Origin: Streptomyces zagrosensis
Lineage (GTDB): Bacteria > Actinomycetota > Actinomycetes > Streptomycetales > Streptomycetaceae
Length of the DNA stretch: 64,000 nucleotides
Assembly (NCBI RefSeq): GCF_014203645.1
Contig: NZ_JACHJL010000014.1
Span: 62,001 to 126,000 of the forward strand
Direction of reading: 5' to 3'
Shown here piece after piece: positions 16,995-26,276 of the stretch (the stretch's first letter is position 1; every line of letters begins with the position of its first letter). The notes under the pieces were generated by a model. The model did no database searches and was not told the origin of the DNA. It was given only the letters and a program-made list of their open reading frames with translations. A program made the translations under genes and the position numbers.

Positions 16995-18200
16995 ATGCGC
17001 GACTTCAGTCGGCGGGGAGTGCTCGGCCTCGGTGCGGGCGCTGGAGCGGCGGCGGCGTTGACCGTCGCGGGCTGCTCGTCGGACTCCGGCGATGGCGGCG
17101 GCTCCAAGGCACCGAACGGCCAGCAGACCACTCAGGCCAAGGCGCGGCCGATAGGCGACGGCTCGACCGCGGACACCGGCCCACAGCCGGGCCAGCCGGG
17201 CAAGCCCGAGCGCCTGGAGCCGGGGCAGCGACCGCCGCAGTTCGTGATCTTCTCGTGGGACGGTGCGGGCGAGGTGGGCAACGGCCTCTTCCCGCGCTTT
17301 CGGAAGCTCGCCAAGGATCACGGCGTGTCCATGACCTTCTTCCTGTCCGGCCTGTACTGCCTGCCCGAGTCGAAGAAGAACCTCTACCGGCCGCCGAACA
17401 ACCCCGTGGGCGCCTCCGACATCGGCTACCTCACCGATGAGCACATAAAGGAGACGCTGAAGAACGTGCGCGAGGCGTGGCTTGAGGGCCACGAGATAGG
17501 CACCCACTTCAACGGGCACTTCTGCGCCGGCTCCGGCTCGGTGGGCCAGTGGACGCCGGCCCAGTGGCAGTCCGAGATCGACCAGGCCATGTCGTTCGTC
17601 ACCAAGTGGCGCACCTACACCGGCTTCACCGACCTGGAGCCGCTGCCCTTCGACTACAGCAAGGAACTCATCGGCGGCCGTACGCCCTGTCTCCTTGGGC
17701 AGGACAACCTGCTGCCCACCGCCAAGAAGCTCGGCTGGCGCTACGACGCGAGCTCGCCCGGCGGCCTCCAGGTCTGGCCCACGAAGAAGCAGGGCATCTG
17801 GGACTTCCCGCTTCAGCAGGTGCCCTTCCCCGGCCACTCCTTCGAGGTGCTCTCGATGGACTACAACATGCTCGCCAACCAGTCGAAGAACGCCACCCAG
17901 GGGCCGAAGGCGAACTACCCGATGTGGCGGCGGGAGGCGACCGGCGCGTACATCAAGGGTTTCCAGCGGGCGTACGAGACCAACCGTGCGCCGCTGTTCA
18001 TCGGCAACCACTTCGAGAAGTGGAACGGTGGCATCTACATGGACGCCGTCGAAGAAGCGCTCAAGCACATTGCCGACGACAAGCGCAAGGACGTGCGGCT
18101 GGTGTCCTTCCGGCAGTTCACGGACTGGATGGACGCGCAGGACCCGCAGGTGCTCGCGAGCCTGCGCAGCCTTGGCGTGGGGCAGAAGTTCGGGCAGTAG
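16995..18200 (+). CDS. Tat-exported lipoprotein with polysaccharide deacetylase-like domain
   Basis: A 401-residue protein. ATG 16995 gives a twin-arginine signal (FSRRGVLGLGAG) followed by a lipobox (LTVAGC), so the mature protein should be lipid-anchored outside the membrane. The body starts with QFVIFSWDGAGE, resembling the first metal-binding strand of NodB-type deacetylases (usual form TFDDG, here altered), followed by MTFFLSGLYC and an HEIGTHFNGHFC segment that provides metal-ligand-like histidines. Upstream in-frame codons would disrupt the signal peptide. It precedes resA, an order conserved in Streptomyces. Enzymatic activity is inferred from fold; the altered first motif leaves the substrate open. 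Confidence 0.85.
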   Translation: MRDFSRRGVLGLGAGAGAAAALTVAGCSSDSGDGGGSKAPNGQQTTQAKARPIGDGSTADTGPQPGQPGKPERLEPGQRPPQFVIFSWDGAGEVGNGLFPRFRKLAKDHGVSMTFFLSGLYCLPESKKNLYRPPNNPVGASDIGYLTDEHIKETLKNVREAWLEGHEIGTHFNGHFCAGSGSVGQWTPAQWQSEIDQAMSFVTKWRTYTGFTDLEPLPFDYSKELIGGRTPCLLGQDNLLPTAKKLGWRYDASSPGGLQVWPTKKQGIWDFPLQQVPFPGHSFEVLSMDYNMLANQSKNATQGPKANYPMWRREATGAYIKGFQRAYETNRAPLFIGNHFEKWNGGIYMDAVEEALKHIADDKRKDVRLVSFRQFTDWMDAQDPQVLASLRSLGVGQKFGQ

Positions 18201-18343
18201 GCACGAAGTCCGCTGCCGCGGCCCGCGCCACAAAGCTGCCGCGGCGGGCTGCGGAGGCGGGCGGGTAACGCGCGGCGGGCTGCGGGAAACGCGCGGGAGG
18301 GGGGCGGGGAAGATCGGCCAGGGCGCCATGCGAAACTTTTCAC

Positions 18344-18961
18344 ATGAGTGCCTGCCGTGACCCTCGACGTCGTGCCGTCCGCCGTCGTGCCTCTGCGCTG
18401 GCCGCCGGGGCCGCGGTCGCCGCGCTTGGCCTGACCGCCTGCGGTACGGGCGGCACGTCCGGAGGCTCGGCCGATACGAAGTTCGTGCAGGGTACCGGCG
18501 GTGTGAGCACCGTGGCCAAGCAGGGCAGAAAGAGCGCGCCAAGTCTGTCCGGCGAGACGCTGGATGGCAAGCAGCTCTCTGTCGATGACTATCGGGGCAA
18601 GATCGTCGTCCTCAATATCTGGGGCTCGTGGTGCTCGCCTTGCCGAGCCGAGACGCCGAACCTCGTTAAGGTCGCGAACAGGACCAAGGAGCAGGGCGTC
18701 GAGTTCGTCGGCATCAACACCCGGGACTCCAACGCGCACAACGCGGTGAAGTTCGAGAAGGAATTCGGCGTCCCGTATCCCAGCCTGTACGACCCGATCG
18801 GCAAGCTCATGCTGCGATTCCCCAAGGGCAGCCTGAACCCGCAGGCGATCCCCACCACCATCATCCTCGACCGCGACGGCAAGATCGCGGTGCGGGCGCT
18901 CACCCCGCTCAGCGAGGAGGCGCTCGACAAGGCGCTCAAACCGTTGCTCGCGGAGAAGTGA
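18344..18961 (+). CDS. resA: TlpA/ResA-type thiol-disulfide oxidoreductase lipoprotein
   Basis: A 205-residue protein with an Arg-rich signal peptide and lipobox (LGLTACG), then a thioredoxin-like fold with the redox motif WCSPC (Cys97 and Cys100), a downstream IPTTIILDRDGK cis-proline region and a GINTRDSN segment. ResA-type proteins reduce apocytochrome c cysteines outside the membrane so that heme can be attached. It begins the cluster continued by ccdA, resB and ccsB, with a 10-base gap to ccdA. Confidence 0.92.
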   Translation: MSACRDPRRRAVRRRASALAAGAAVAALGLTACGTGGTSGGSADTKFVQGTGGVSTVAKQGRKSAPSLSGETLDGKQLSVDDYRGKIVVLNIWGSWCSPCRAETPNLVKVANRTKEQGVEFVGINTRDSNAHNAVKFEKEFGVPYPSLYDPIGKLMLRFPKGSLNPQAIPTTIILDRDGKIAVRALTPLSEEALDKALKPLLAEK

Positions 18962-18971
18962 TCCCAGCGAC

Positions 18972-19736
18972 ATGAGCGTTCTCGCCGCTGCCACCGACCC
19001 GAACCAGACCATCCTCACCGGCGCCCTGCTGGTGGCGCTGCCGGTTGCCGTCCTCGGTGGTCTGGTCTCCTTCTTCTCGCCGTGCGTGCTGCCCCTGGTG
19101 CCCGGCTACATGTCGTACGTGACCGGCGTCACCGGCACCGATCTCGGCGAGGCACGGCGGGGCCGGATGCTCGCCGGCGCCTCGCTCTTCGTACTCGGTT
19201 TCACCGCAGTCTTCGTCTCCGGCGGGGCACTGTTCGGCAACTTCGGCTGGGAGCTCCAGCAGCACAAGGAGACCATCTCTCGGGTGCTCGGGATCGTCAC
19301 CATCGTGCTCGGACTGTCCTTCATGGGCGTACTGAAGGGCTTCGGGCAGCGCGAGTTCCGCTTCCACCAAAAGCCCGCGGTGGGCCTGGCGGGCGCGCCG
19401 GTGCTCGGAGTGCTGTTCGGCATCGGCTGGACGCCGTGCCTGGGCCCCACCCTCACGGCCGTCAACGCGTTGGCGTTCAATGAGGCGAGCGCGGGGCGCG
19501 GGGCGCTGCTCACCGCCGCGTACTGCCTCGGCCTCGGCATGCCGTTCATAGCGGTGGCCGTCGCCTACCGGCGCGCACTGGGCGCGTTCGGCTGGGTCAA
19601 GAGGCACTACGTATGGGTGATGCGGATCGGTGGTGGGATGCTCATCGCGCTCGGCCTGCTGCTCGTCACGGGAGTCTGGGATCGCATGATGGACGACATG
19701 CGGGTCTGGACCTCCAGCTTCAACGTTGGGATCTGA
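18972..19736 (+). CDS. ccdA: Cytochrome c biogenesis transmembrane protein CcdA
   Basis: A 254-residue polytopic membrane protein. The two conserved redox cysteines lie in SFFSPCVLPLVPGY and GIGWTPCLGPT, each within a hydrophobic helix, which defines the DsbD-gamma/CcdA family. It carries electrons from cytoplasmic thioredoxin across the membrane to the extracytoplasmic ResA. ATG 18972 follows the resA stop closely, and resB begins 4 bases after its own stop, indicating one operon. Confidence 0.95.
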   Translation: MSVLAAATDPNQTILTGALLVALPVAVLGGLVSFFSPCVLPLVPGYMSYVTGVTGTDLGEARRGRMLAGASLFVLGFTAVFVSGGALFGNFGWELQQHKETISRVLGIVTIVLGLSFMGVLKGFGQREFRFHQKPAVGLAGAPVLGVLFGIGWTPCLGPTLTAVNALAFNEASAGRGALLTAAYCLGLGMPFIAVAVAYRRALGAFGWVKRHYVWVMRIGGGMLIALGLLLVTGVWDRMMDDMRVWTSSFNVGI

Positions 19737-19739
19737 TCC

Positions 19740-21644
19740 ATGGCCACCACCGACACCGATGCCGACGCCGACGCCGAGAACAAGACGGCTGATACGGCGT
19801 CCGATGACCAGCCGAGCGGTACGGGCCAGGCGAGCGCTGAGGACCAGCCGAGCGACACGGACCAGCCGAGCGCTGAGGCCCAGCCCGGCAGCGTCAAGGA
19901 CCAGCGCAAAGCCAAGGTGGACGCTGAAGCGGCCGAGTTGGGGGCCGCCGGGACGCAGTTGTCCACGGCTCCCGTCGAGGGGCAGGCCGTCCCCGGCTCG
20001 TTCGGCGGCATGCGCGCCCCCGGCGTACTGGGCGCGCTGGCCTGGACCGGTCGGGAAGTCTTCGGCTGGCTGCGCTGGTGCTGGCGACAGCTCACGTCGA
20101 TGCGGGTCGCCCTGCTGCTCCTGCTGCTGCTCTCGCTCGGTGCCATCCCCGGCTCGCTCATTCCGCAAAGCGGCGTTGACCCGGTCAAGGTGGAGGCGTT
20201 CAAGGCCCAGCACGAGAGGCTGACCCCGCTCTACGAGAAGCTGGGGATGTTCCACGTCTACAGCTCGGTGTGGTTCTCGGCGATCTACATCCTGCTGTTC
20301 GTCTCCCTCATCGGCTGCATCGTGCCCAGGACCTGGCAGTTCGTGGGCCAGCTCCGCAGCCGTCCGCCGGCCGCGCCGCGCCGGTTGACCAGGCTTCCCG
20401 CGTACACGACCTGGCGCACCGAGGCGGAGCCCGAGCAGGTGCTCGCGGCGGCCCGGAAGGTGCTGCGGGGGCGCCGGTTCCGTACCCATGTGGCGGGTGA
20501 TGCGGTCGCCGCCGAGAAGGGTTATCTGCGCGAGGTCGGCAACCTCCTCTTCCACATCGCGCTGATCGTGGTGCTGGTGGCCTTCGCCGTGGGCCAGTTG
20601 TGGAAGTCCGAGGGCGGCAAGCTGATCACCGAGGGCGACCAGGACGGGTTCACCAACAGCCTCACCCAGTACGACGACTTCAAGTCCGGCGCCTTCTTCG
20701 ACAAGGACAACCTGGAGCCCTTCGGCTTCTCGCTGGACAGCTTCGACGCACGCTACGAGCGCTCCGGATCGCAGCGCGGCACCGCCCGCGAGTTCCGTGC
20801 CCATGTGAAGTACTGGCAGGGCGCGGACGGCAAGGAGAAGAAGACCTCGATCGAGGTCAACGAGCCGCTGGAGATCGCGGGCAACAAGGTCTACCTGCTC
20901 TCCACCGGGTACGCGCCGGTCGTCACGGTCAGGGACGGCAAGGGCGACATCGCGTACAAGGGCGCCGTGCCCTTCCTCCAACAGGACCCCAACCTCACCT
21001 CATCGGGCGTGATCAAGGTCCCCGACTACCGTGACAAGAACGGTAAGAAGGAGCAGCTCGGTTTCCAGGGCTTCTTCGTGCCGACCTGGGGTGGAGCCGA
21101 CGCACACACGATGTTCTCGCAGTTCCCCGCGCCCGATAACCCGGTGCTCTTCCTCACCGCGTACCACGGCAGGCTCGGTATCGACGGCGGTCTTGCGCAG
21201 AACGTGTACCAGCTCAAGACCGACAACATGAAGCAGTTCAAGAACCCGGACGGCAAGGCGTTCGCGCAAAAGCTGCTGCCCGGCGAGACGATGACGCTGC
21301 CGAACGGTGCCGGTTCGCTGGAGTTCGATGGCATCAAGACCTGGGCCAGTTTCCAGATCTCCCACCAGCCGGGGAACGAACTGGCGTTGAGCGGCGCGGT
21401 CGCCGCGCTGATCGGGCTGGCCGGGTCCTTGTTCATTCAGCGCCGCCGGGTGTGGGTACGTGCCGTGCCCGGCAAGGACGGCCAAACGGTCGTCGAGATG
21501 GCCGGGCTCGGCCGCAGTGAGTCCGCCAAGCTCCCCGAGGAGCTGGCCGACCTGGCGGTGGCCTTGCAGGCGGACGCACCCGCCGAACCAGAACCGGAAC
21601 CGGAATCTGAGTCAACAGATCCTGCCGAAGGAGCGCGCGCGTGA
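19740..21644 (+). CDS. resB: System II cytochrome c biogenesis protein ResB
   Basis: A 634-residue membrane protein. An acidic, repeat-containing N-terminal tail of about 85 residues (TDTDADADAE, then repeated QPSxTDQPSAE) precedes the ResB domain. Membrane helices are seen at about 120-140 (LLLLLLLSLGAIPGSLIP), 175-195, 270-285 and near 545-565. The large extracytoplasmic region between the last two holds the conserved fold. ResB and CcsB form the heme-handling cytochrome c synthase of system II. The GTGA overlap with ccsB supports coupled translation. The charged tail is longer than in many homologues and is probably disordered. Confidence 0.93.
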   Translation: MATTDTDADADAENKTADTASDDQPSGTGQASAEDQPSDTDQPSAEAQPGSVKDQRKAKVDAEAAELGAAGTQLSTAPVEGQAVPGSFGGMRAPGVLGALAWTGREVFGWLRWCWRQLTSMRVALLLLLLLSLGAIPGSLIPQSGVDPVKVEAFKAQHERLTPLYEKLGMFHVYSSVWFSAIYILLFVSLIGCIVPRTWQFVGQLRSRPPAAPRRLTRLPAYTTWRTEAEPEQVLAAARKVLRGRRFRTHVAGDAVAAEKGYLREVGNLLFHIALIVVLVAFAVGQLWKSEGGKLITEGDQDGFTNSLTQYDDFKSGAFFDKDNLEPFGFSLDSFDARYERSGSQRGTAREFRAHVKYWQGADGKEKKTSIEVNEPLEIAGNKVYLLSTGYAPVVTVRDGKGDIAYKGAVPFLQQDPNLTSSGVIKVPDYRDKNGKKEQLGFQGFFVPTWGGADAHTMFSQFPAPDNPVLFLTAYHGRLGIDGGLAQNVYQLKTDNMKQFKNPDGKAFAQKLLPGETMTLPNGAGSLEFDGIKTWASFQISHQPGNELALSGAVAALIGLAGSLFIQRRRVWVRAVPGKDGQTVVEMAGLGRSESAKLPEELADLAVALQADAPAEPEPEPESESTDPAEGARA

Positions 21645-22738
21645 ATCTCGCTGCCGCAGCCAACGAGAATTTGGCCAATACCAGCAATGTGCTGATCTAT
21701 TCGGCCATGGCGGTTTACACCCTGGCCTTCATTGCCTACATCGCGGAGTGGGTGTTCGGCAGCCGCAGCAAGGTCAGCCGTACCTCCGCGGCGCTGGCCG
21801 GGTCCACGACGGGGGCCCAGCGGGCGTCCACGGTGACCGTGCGGGTCGCGGAAAAGGGCGGCGGCACCGCCGTCCTGGAGCGCCCCAAGGTCGTCACCCG
21901 CTCGGTCGCCGGTACCCGTGACGTACCGGACGGTCCCGGGGCTTCGGGCGGCACCGAGAAGGGCGACCTGTACGGGCGGATCGCCGTCTCGCTGACGGTG
22001 CTCGCCGCGCTGCTGCACGTCGGCGGCGTGCTCAGCCGCGCGCTGTCGGTCGAGCGGGCCCCCTGGGGCAACATGTACGAGTTCTCCATCACCCTTTCGA
22101 TGGTGGCGGTCGTCGCGTACGTGGTGCTCCTGGCGTGTGGCAAGAACGTGCGCTGGATCGGCCTGCCGCTGGTCACCACCGCGCTGCTCGACCTGGGGCT
22201 CGCGGTCTCGGTCCTTTACACCAGCAGTGATCAGCTCGTGCCCGCGCTCGACTCGTACTGGCTGTGGATTCACGTCAGTTGCGCGATCATCTCCGGCGCC
22301 GTGCTCTACCTGGGTGCCGTCGCGACGGCGTTGTTCCTCTTCCGCGACCGCTACGAGACCAAGTTGGAGAACCCGGAGGGCAAGCAGCCGAGTTCGTTCG
22401 CCGCCTCGGTCATGGAGCGGCTGCCCTCGGCGGCGACGCTCGACAAGTTCGCGTACCGCATCAACGCGACCGTCTTCCCGCTGTGGACCTTCACCCTCAT
22501 CGCCGGCGCGATCTGGGCCGAGAAGGCGTGGGGCCGCTACTGGGGCTGGGACCCCAAGGAGGTCTGGACGTTCATCACCTGGGTCGCGTACGCCTGTTAC
22601 CTGCACGCCCGGGCCACGGCGGGCTGGAAGGGCCGCAAGGCCGCCTACCTGGCGCTCATCGCCTTCGCCTGCTTCCTGTTCAACTACTACGGCGTCAACA
22701 TCTTCGTGACCGGCAAGCACTCGTACGCGGGGGTCTGA
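21641..22738 (+). CDS. ccsB: Cytochrome c biogenesis protein CcsB/ResC
   Basis: A 365-residue multispanning protein with the tryptophan-rich heme motif WGRYWGWDPKEVWTFITW (WWD domain) and conserved histidines such as HVGGVLSRAL and WIHVSCAI. It is the heme-delivery partner of ResB. It starts inside the resB stop (GTGA). An unconserved linker rich in Thr/Ser/Val (about residues 45-105) separates the first helix from the core. A hairpin follows the gene, so this is the probable end of the operon. Confidence 0.94.
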   Translation: MNLAAAANENLANTSNVLIYSAMAVYTLAFIAYIAEWVFGSRSKVSRTSAALAGSTTGAQRASTVTVRVAEKGGGTAVLERPKVVTRSVAGTRDVPDGPGASGGTEKGDLYGRIAVSLTVLAALLHVGGVLSRALSVERAPWGNMYEFSITLSMVAVVAYVVLLACGKNVRWIGLPLVTTALLDLGLAVSVLYTSSDQLVPALDSYWLWIHVSCAIISGAVLYLGAVATALFLFRDRYETKLENPEGKQPSSFAASVMERLPSAATLDKFAYRINATVFPLWTFTLIAGAIWAEKAWGRYWGWDPKEVWTFITWVAYACYLHARATAGWKGRKAAYLALIAFACFLFNYYGVNIFVTGKHSYAGV

Positions 22739-22778
22739 GCCGCCCTGCGGTGACCCTTGGCGGTGTGTGTCCGGCGGC

Positions 22779-22814
22779 GGCCGGTTCCTGTGGCTCAGGT
22801 CACGGGAACCGGCC
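22779..22814. terminator. Hairpin terminator after ccsB
   Basis: Arms GGCCGGTTCC (22779-22788) and GGAACCGGCC (22805-22814) form a 10-bp stem just after ccsB. There is no long T tract. Its position argues that the sigma factor gene starts downstream of it rather than at the upstream in-frame GTG at 22767. Confidence 0.6.
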
Positions 22815-22838
22815 GCTGTCGCGCGGACAGTCCTTGAT

Positions 22839-23639
22839 GTGGAGACAACACTGCGGACGCGGATACGCCAGGGGGACCCCGCTGCCTTCGCGGGCCTCTT
22901 CGACGCCTATGCGCGCTCCGTCTACAACCACGCCTACCGGCTGACCGGCAACTGGTCCACAGCCGAGGACGTGGTGTCGCTGACCTTCTTAGAGGCGTGG
23001 CGGTTGCGGGGCACGGTGGATGCCGAGGGCAGCAGCCTGCGGCCGTGGCTGTTGGGCGTCGCGACCAACACGGTGCGCAATACGCGCCGGGCCGCTCGCC
23101 GGCACACCGCGGCGATGTCCCGGCTGCCACCTCAGGCCGCTGAGCGTGACTTCGCCGACGAGGTCGCCAGCCGGATCGACGACTCGGAGTTGCTGGCGGA
23201 CGTCGAGACCGCGCTGGAGGCCCTGCGCCGGCCCGAACGGGAGGTCCTCGCCCTGTGCGTGTGGGCAGGGCTTGATTACGCGTCGGCTGCCGAGGCGCTG
23301 GGAGTGCCGGTGGGCACCGTACGGTCCCGGCTGTCCCGGGCGCGTAAGAAGCTGGCCGCCGCGGTGGACTCCGGGCGGGGCGAGCGGCGAGCCAGGCGCG
23401 ACGGCGGGGCGCGGGGCAGCGCGGTGGGCGCGCAGGGCGCGCAGGGCGCGCAGGGCGCCGGGGGCGCCAGGGGGACTGCTGGCTCGGCGGGGGCCGAGGG
23501 TGTCCAGGGTGCCGCGCCCGAGGCGGCGCCGGGCGCGGAGCAGAACATCGCAAAGCGGTGGGAACCCGGCGCCGGCCGCGGACAGATGAGAGGTGGCCGC
23601 ATTACCGCGGCCAGGCCCATCCAGGAGGGAAACCGATGA
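22839..23639 (+). CDS. ECF-type RNA polymerase sigma factor
   Basis: A 266-residue protein. GTG 22839 (VETTLRTRIRQGDPAAF) is preferred because the longer form from 22767 would read through the terminator hairpin. Region 2 is visible as LFDAYARSVYNHAYRLTG...AEDVVSLTFLEAW, and region 4 as EREVLALCVWAGLDYASAAEALGVPVGTVRSRLSRARKKL. After region 4 there is a long Gly/Ala-rich, low-complexity tail of about 80 residues (repeated GAQGAQGAQGA). The stop overlaps the following CU044_5270-type gene (ATGA), a recurrent pairing in actinomycetes suggesting that the partner modulates or is co-regulated with the sigma factor. Confidence 0.9.
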   Translation: METTLRTRIRQGDPAAFAGLFDAYARSVYNHAYRLTGNWSTAEDVVSLTFLEAWRLRGTVDAEGSSLRPWLLGVATNTVRNTRRAARRHTAAMSRLPPQAAERDFADEVASRIDDSELLADVETALEALRRPEREVLALCVWAGLDYASAAEALGVPVGTVRSRLSRARKKLAAAVDSGRGERRARRDGGARGSAVGAQGAQGAQGAGGARGTAGSAGAEGVQGAAPEAAPGAEQNIAKRWEPGAGRGQMRGGRITAARPIQEGNR

Positions 23640-24700
23640 ATGACCTTCCGTCCGTCCCCGAGAGGGACCTCCCGCGGGGCCGCCACCACCTCCTCAAGGA
23701 GCACCTGATGAGCGAAATCCGGCAGCCCACGCAGGAGCGGCCCGTACGCGATGCGTACGCCCCCGACGCGTCCACACCCGGCGCGTCCGCACCAGGGAAG
23801 CCCGCCCCCCGCCGCCCCTGGTTGCGCCCGGCGTTCGCGGGCCCGGCCATCGCCGGCGCGCTCGCCGTTGCCGCGCTGGTCACTCTCACCCTGACCGGCG
23901 GCGACGAGGACGGCGCCAGGATCGGCCGCGACGGCACGGCCACCTACGCCTTCGCGCCCAACGTGGGAGCCGATGAGCAGGACGGCGCCCCGCAACTCCT
24001 GGACCGCATCGCAACCGTCGCCGAGAAGTCGAAGGGCTCGGAGCTCAACGGGCCCATCCGCGATGACCAGTTCGTCTACGTCAACAGCAAGGTGGCCTGG
24101 TCCACGGCGGAGGAGGGCAAGCCCCTCACCATCGACAAGCTGCACCGGCGCGAGGCATGGCTCTCGGTGGACGGCACGGGCAAGGGGCTGGCCCGTGAGG
24201 AGGGCCGCGAGCCCTACAGCTTCGAGCCCGAAGCGCAACCGGGCGAACTCGGCTATGACCAGAGCGACAGCTACCGGCATCTACAGACCCTGCCCACTGA
24301 CCCGGACCGGATGTACGAGTGGCTGCGGAAAACGGCGATCGAGGGCGATGCCGAGGACACGGAGCAGGGCATGTTCGTCCTCGTGGGTGACCTCATCAAC
24401 GAGTCGCTGGTGCCATCGGACGTGAGCGCGGCACTGTTCCGGGCCGCGGGCCGCATTCCCGGGGTGGTCGTGGTGGACGAGGCGGTGGACGCCGCGGGAC
24501 GTACCGGCGTTGCGGTCGCGCGGGTGGACGACAACAACGACATCCGCGACGAGTGGATCTTCGACCGGACCACGCAGCAGTACCTCGGCGCACGCAGTGT
24601 GCTGCTCAAGGGCATGGACGGAGCCGAGGCCGGAACGGTCACCGGCACCTCGGCGATCCTCGATCGCGCGGTGGTGAACAAGGTGGGGCAGCGTCCGTAA
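23636..24700 (+). CDS. CU044_5270-type membrane protein paired with the sigma factor
   Basis: A 354-residue protein. ATG 23636 overlaps the sigma factor stop and has a GGAGGG ribosome site. A hydrophilic N-terminus (about 60 residues) is followed by one membrane helix (FAGPAIAGALAVAALVTLTL), then an extracytoplasmic region with the family pattern: LLDRIATVAE, FVYVNSKVA, REAWLSVDGTGKG, YRHLQTLPTDPDRMYEWL, a block with RAAGRIPGVVVVDEAVDAAG, and DEWIFDRTTQQYLG. Topology and pairing suggest an anti-sigma-like or sensor role, but this is inference; the family has no proven biochemical function known to me. Confidence 0.8.
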   Translation: MNDLPSVPERDLPRGRHHLLKEHLMSEIRQPTQERPVRDAYAPDASTPGASAPGKPAPRRPWLRPAFAGPAIAGALAVAALVTLTLTGGDEDGARIGRDGTATYAFAPNVGADEQDGAPQLLDRIATVAEKSKGSELNGPIRDDQFVYVNSKVAWSTAEEGKPLTIDKLHRREAWLSVDGTGKGLAREEGREPYSFEPEAQPGELGYDQSDSYRHLQTLPTDPDRMYEWLRKTAIEGDAEDTEQGMFVLVGDLINESLVPSDVSAALFRAAGRIPGVVVVDEAVDAAGRTGVAVARVDDNNDIRDEWIFDRTTQQYLGARSVLLKGMDGAEAGTVTGTSAILDRAVVNKVGQRP

Positions 24701-24998
24701 CAACCTTGCGTGCCCTAGCAGCGTCTCCCTTGTAGGGGTCGAGCGGCGCGCCGCCGCGTCACGACACATGACGGCGGACCGGGGACGGTCGCGGACGGGG
24801 GAGGGCTGGCCGCGCTGCCAGGCCATGCCCGCTGAGGGGGGAACTGATGAGCGCGAGGTGTCGTATCGCGCGGGCGCGCTACCGCAGACCCGTGCGAGCG
24901 CGGGCGTACGGACAGGCGTACGCGCGGGCGTACGGGGGAGCGTGCGTGCGGGGTCACCGTGACCTGCCAGGGCGCTGCCCTGGTACGGGTGTTCCCTG

Positions 24999-26159
24999 GT
25001 GGGGCCTGCGGTGACAGAAATCCATCAGGGCCAGGGAACTGCACGAGAGGACGACGCGGCCGAACTGACCGGCGCGGCTGAGCCGACCGGCGCGGCGGGG
25101 CGCCCGGCCGACCCCGAGCGGGCCGAACCGGCAGCGGAACCGGCCCCCGAACCGGCAACAGAGCCAGCCACCGCGCCATCGGGCACGCCCCCAGCGGGCC
25201 AGCCGCCGTCATTGGCGCAGTCGCTGGGGGCGCGGCTGCTGAGCCCGGAGTGGACAGGGCCCGCGGTGGCCATCGCGATGGTCATCACGGTCATCATCGT
25301 GATCGTGCGTTCGACGACCGACAGCTCGGGCAGCCAGCGGCCCGCTCGTCTCCAGCACATCGAAGGCCCCGCCGCGAGCAGTACGTTCGCACCGGGGGCG
25401 CACGGTGGCGGCGACGAGAAGGGCGGTGCGCCCGAGTTGCTGGCGCACATCGCCACGGCTGCCGAGAAGAAGCCCGACATACGGCCGCGCGACGGGGAGT
25501 TCACCTACGTACGCTCCAAGAGAGCGGCGCTGCCGGACTCCACCGACGAGGCCCTGTGCACCGGCATCGAGCCGTTGCGGCAGCGGCAGATCTGGCGCTC
25601 GGTGGACGGCTCCCAGGCCGGGCTGCTGCGCAGCGAGCAGTTCCCCGGGGAGCGGATCAGGTTGAACCCGGATGCGCCGAACCCCACTTCCACCGCCTAC
25701 CGTCACCTCCAGCACCTGCCGAACGACCCGGCCACGCTGCTGCGCACCTTGTACGCGGTGACGTTGGCGGGGCGGCCGAATGACCAGCAGGTTTTCCGGT
25801 CGGTTGGCGGCATGTTGACGGAGTCGGTGCTGCCGCCCGCGACGGAGGCGGCGCTGTACCGGGCGGCGGCGCGCATCCCCGGGGTGGTCGTCATCAAGGA
25901 CGCGGTGGATGCGGTGGGCCGCCATGGGACGGCGGTGGCCAGGTTCGATGACACTTCCGGCGAGCGCGAGGAGTGGATATTCGACCGAAAGACCCGCCAT
26001 CTTCTGGGCGTACGGGTCGTCACGGTGGACCCGGAGAAGGCGCCCGGCACGGCCCGCGAAAACTGCGCCGGACTGCGGGCGGGCGTCGTGACGAGCACGA
26101 CGGCGGTGGTGGAGCGCGGCATCGCGGCGCGGGCGGGAGATCGACCGCGCGGGAGCTAG
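24999..26159 (+). CDS. Second CU044_5270-type membrane protein (paralogue)
   Basis: A 386-residue paralogue of the preceding protein with the same order of blocks: LLAHIATAAEKK, FTYVRSKRAA, RQIWRSVDGSQAG, YRHLQHLPNDPATLLRTLY, RAAARIPGVVVIKDAVDAVG and EEWIFDRKTRHLLG. One membrane helix lies at about 85-105 (VAIAMVITVIIVIV). The N-terminal tail has Pro/Glu/Ala repeats (AEPAPEPATEPATAP). Start GTG 24999 or 25011. It has no sigma factor of its own and is separated from the first copy by about 300 bases, so it may be a diverged tandem duplicate. Confidence 0.78.
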   Translation: MGPAVTEIHQGQGTAREDDAAELTGAAEPTGAAGRPADPERAEPAAEPAPEPATEPATAPSGTPPAGQPPSLAQSLGARLLSPEWTGPAVAIAMVITVIIVIVRSTTDSSGSQRPARLQHIEGPAASSTFAPGAHGGGDEKGGAPELLAHIATAAEKKPDIRPRDGEFTYVRSKRAALPDSTDEALCTGIEPLRQRQIWRSVDGSQAGLLRSEQFPGERIRLNPDAPNPTSTAYRHLQHLPNDPATLLRTLYAVTLAGRPNDQQVFRSVGGMLTESVLPPATEAALYRAAARIPGVVVIKDAVDAVGRHGTAVARFDDTSGEREEWIFDRKTRHLLGVRVVTVDPEKAPGTARENCAGLRAGVVTSTTAVVERGIAARAGDRPRGS

Positions 26160-26276
26160 TTCCCCGAGCCTGGGGCCGAGCTCTCGGCTGCCAGGCAAGC
26201 GGCATCGAGGCTCAACGGGCGCGTGCGCCGGCGCGCAAGGGCGCGGCGCGCACGTCGCCAGCTGCGACCGCCCGGC

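Noticed and set aside
24880..24960. GCGTACG-rich repeats before the second CU044_5270-type gene
   Set aside because: Irregular spacing and lack of symmetry; probably compositional, not a defined operator.
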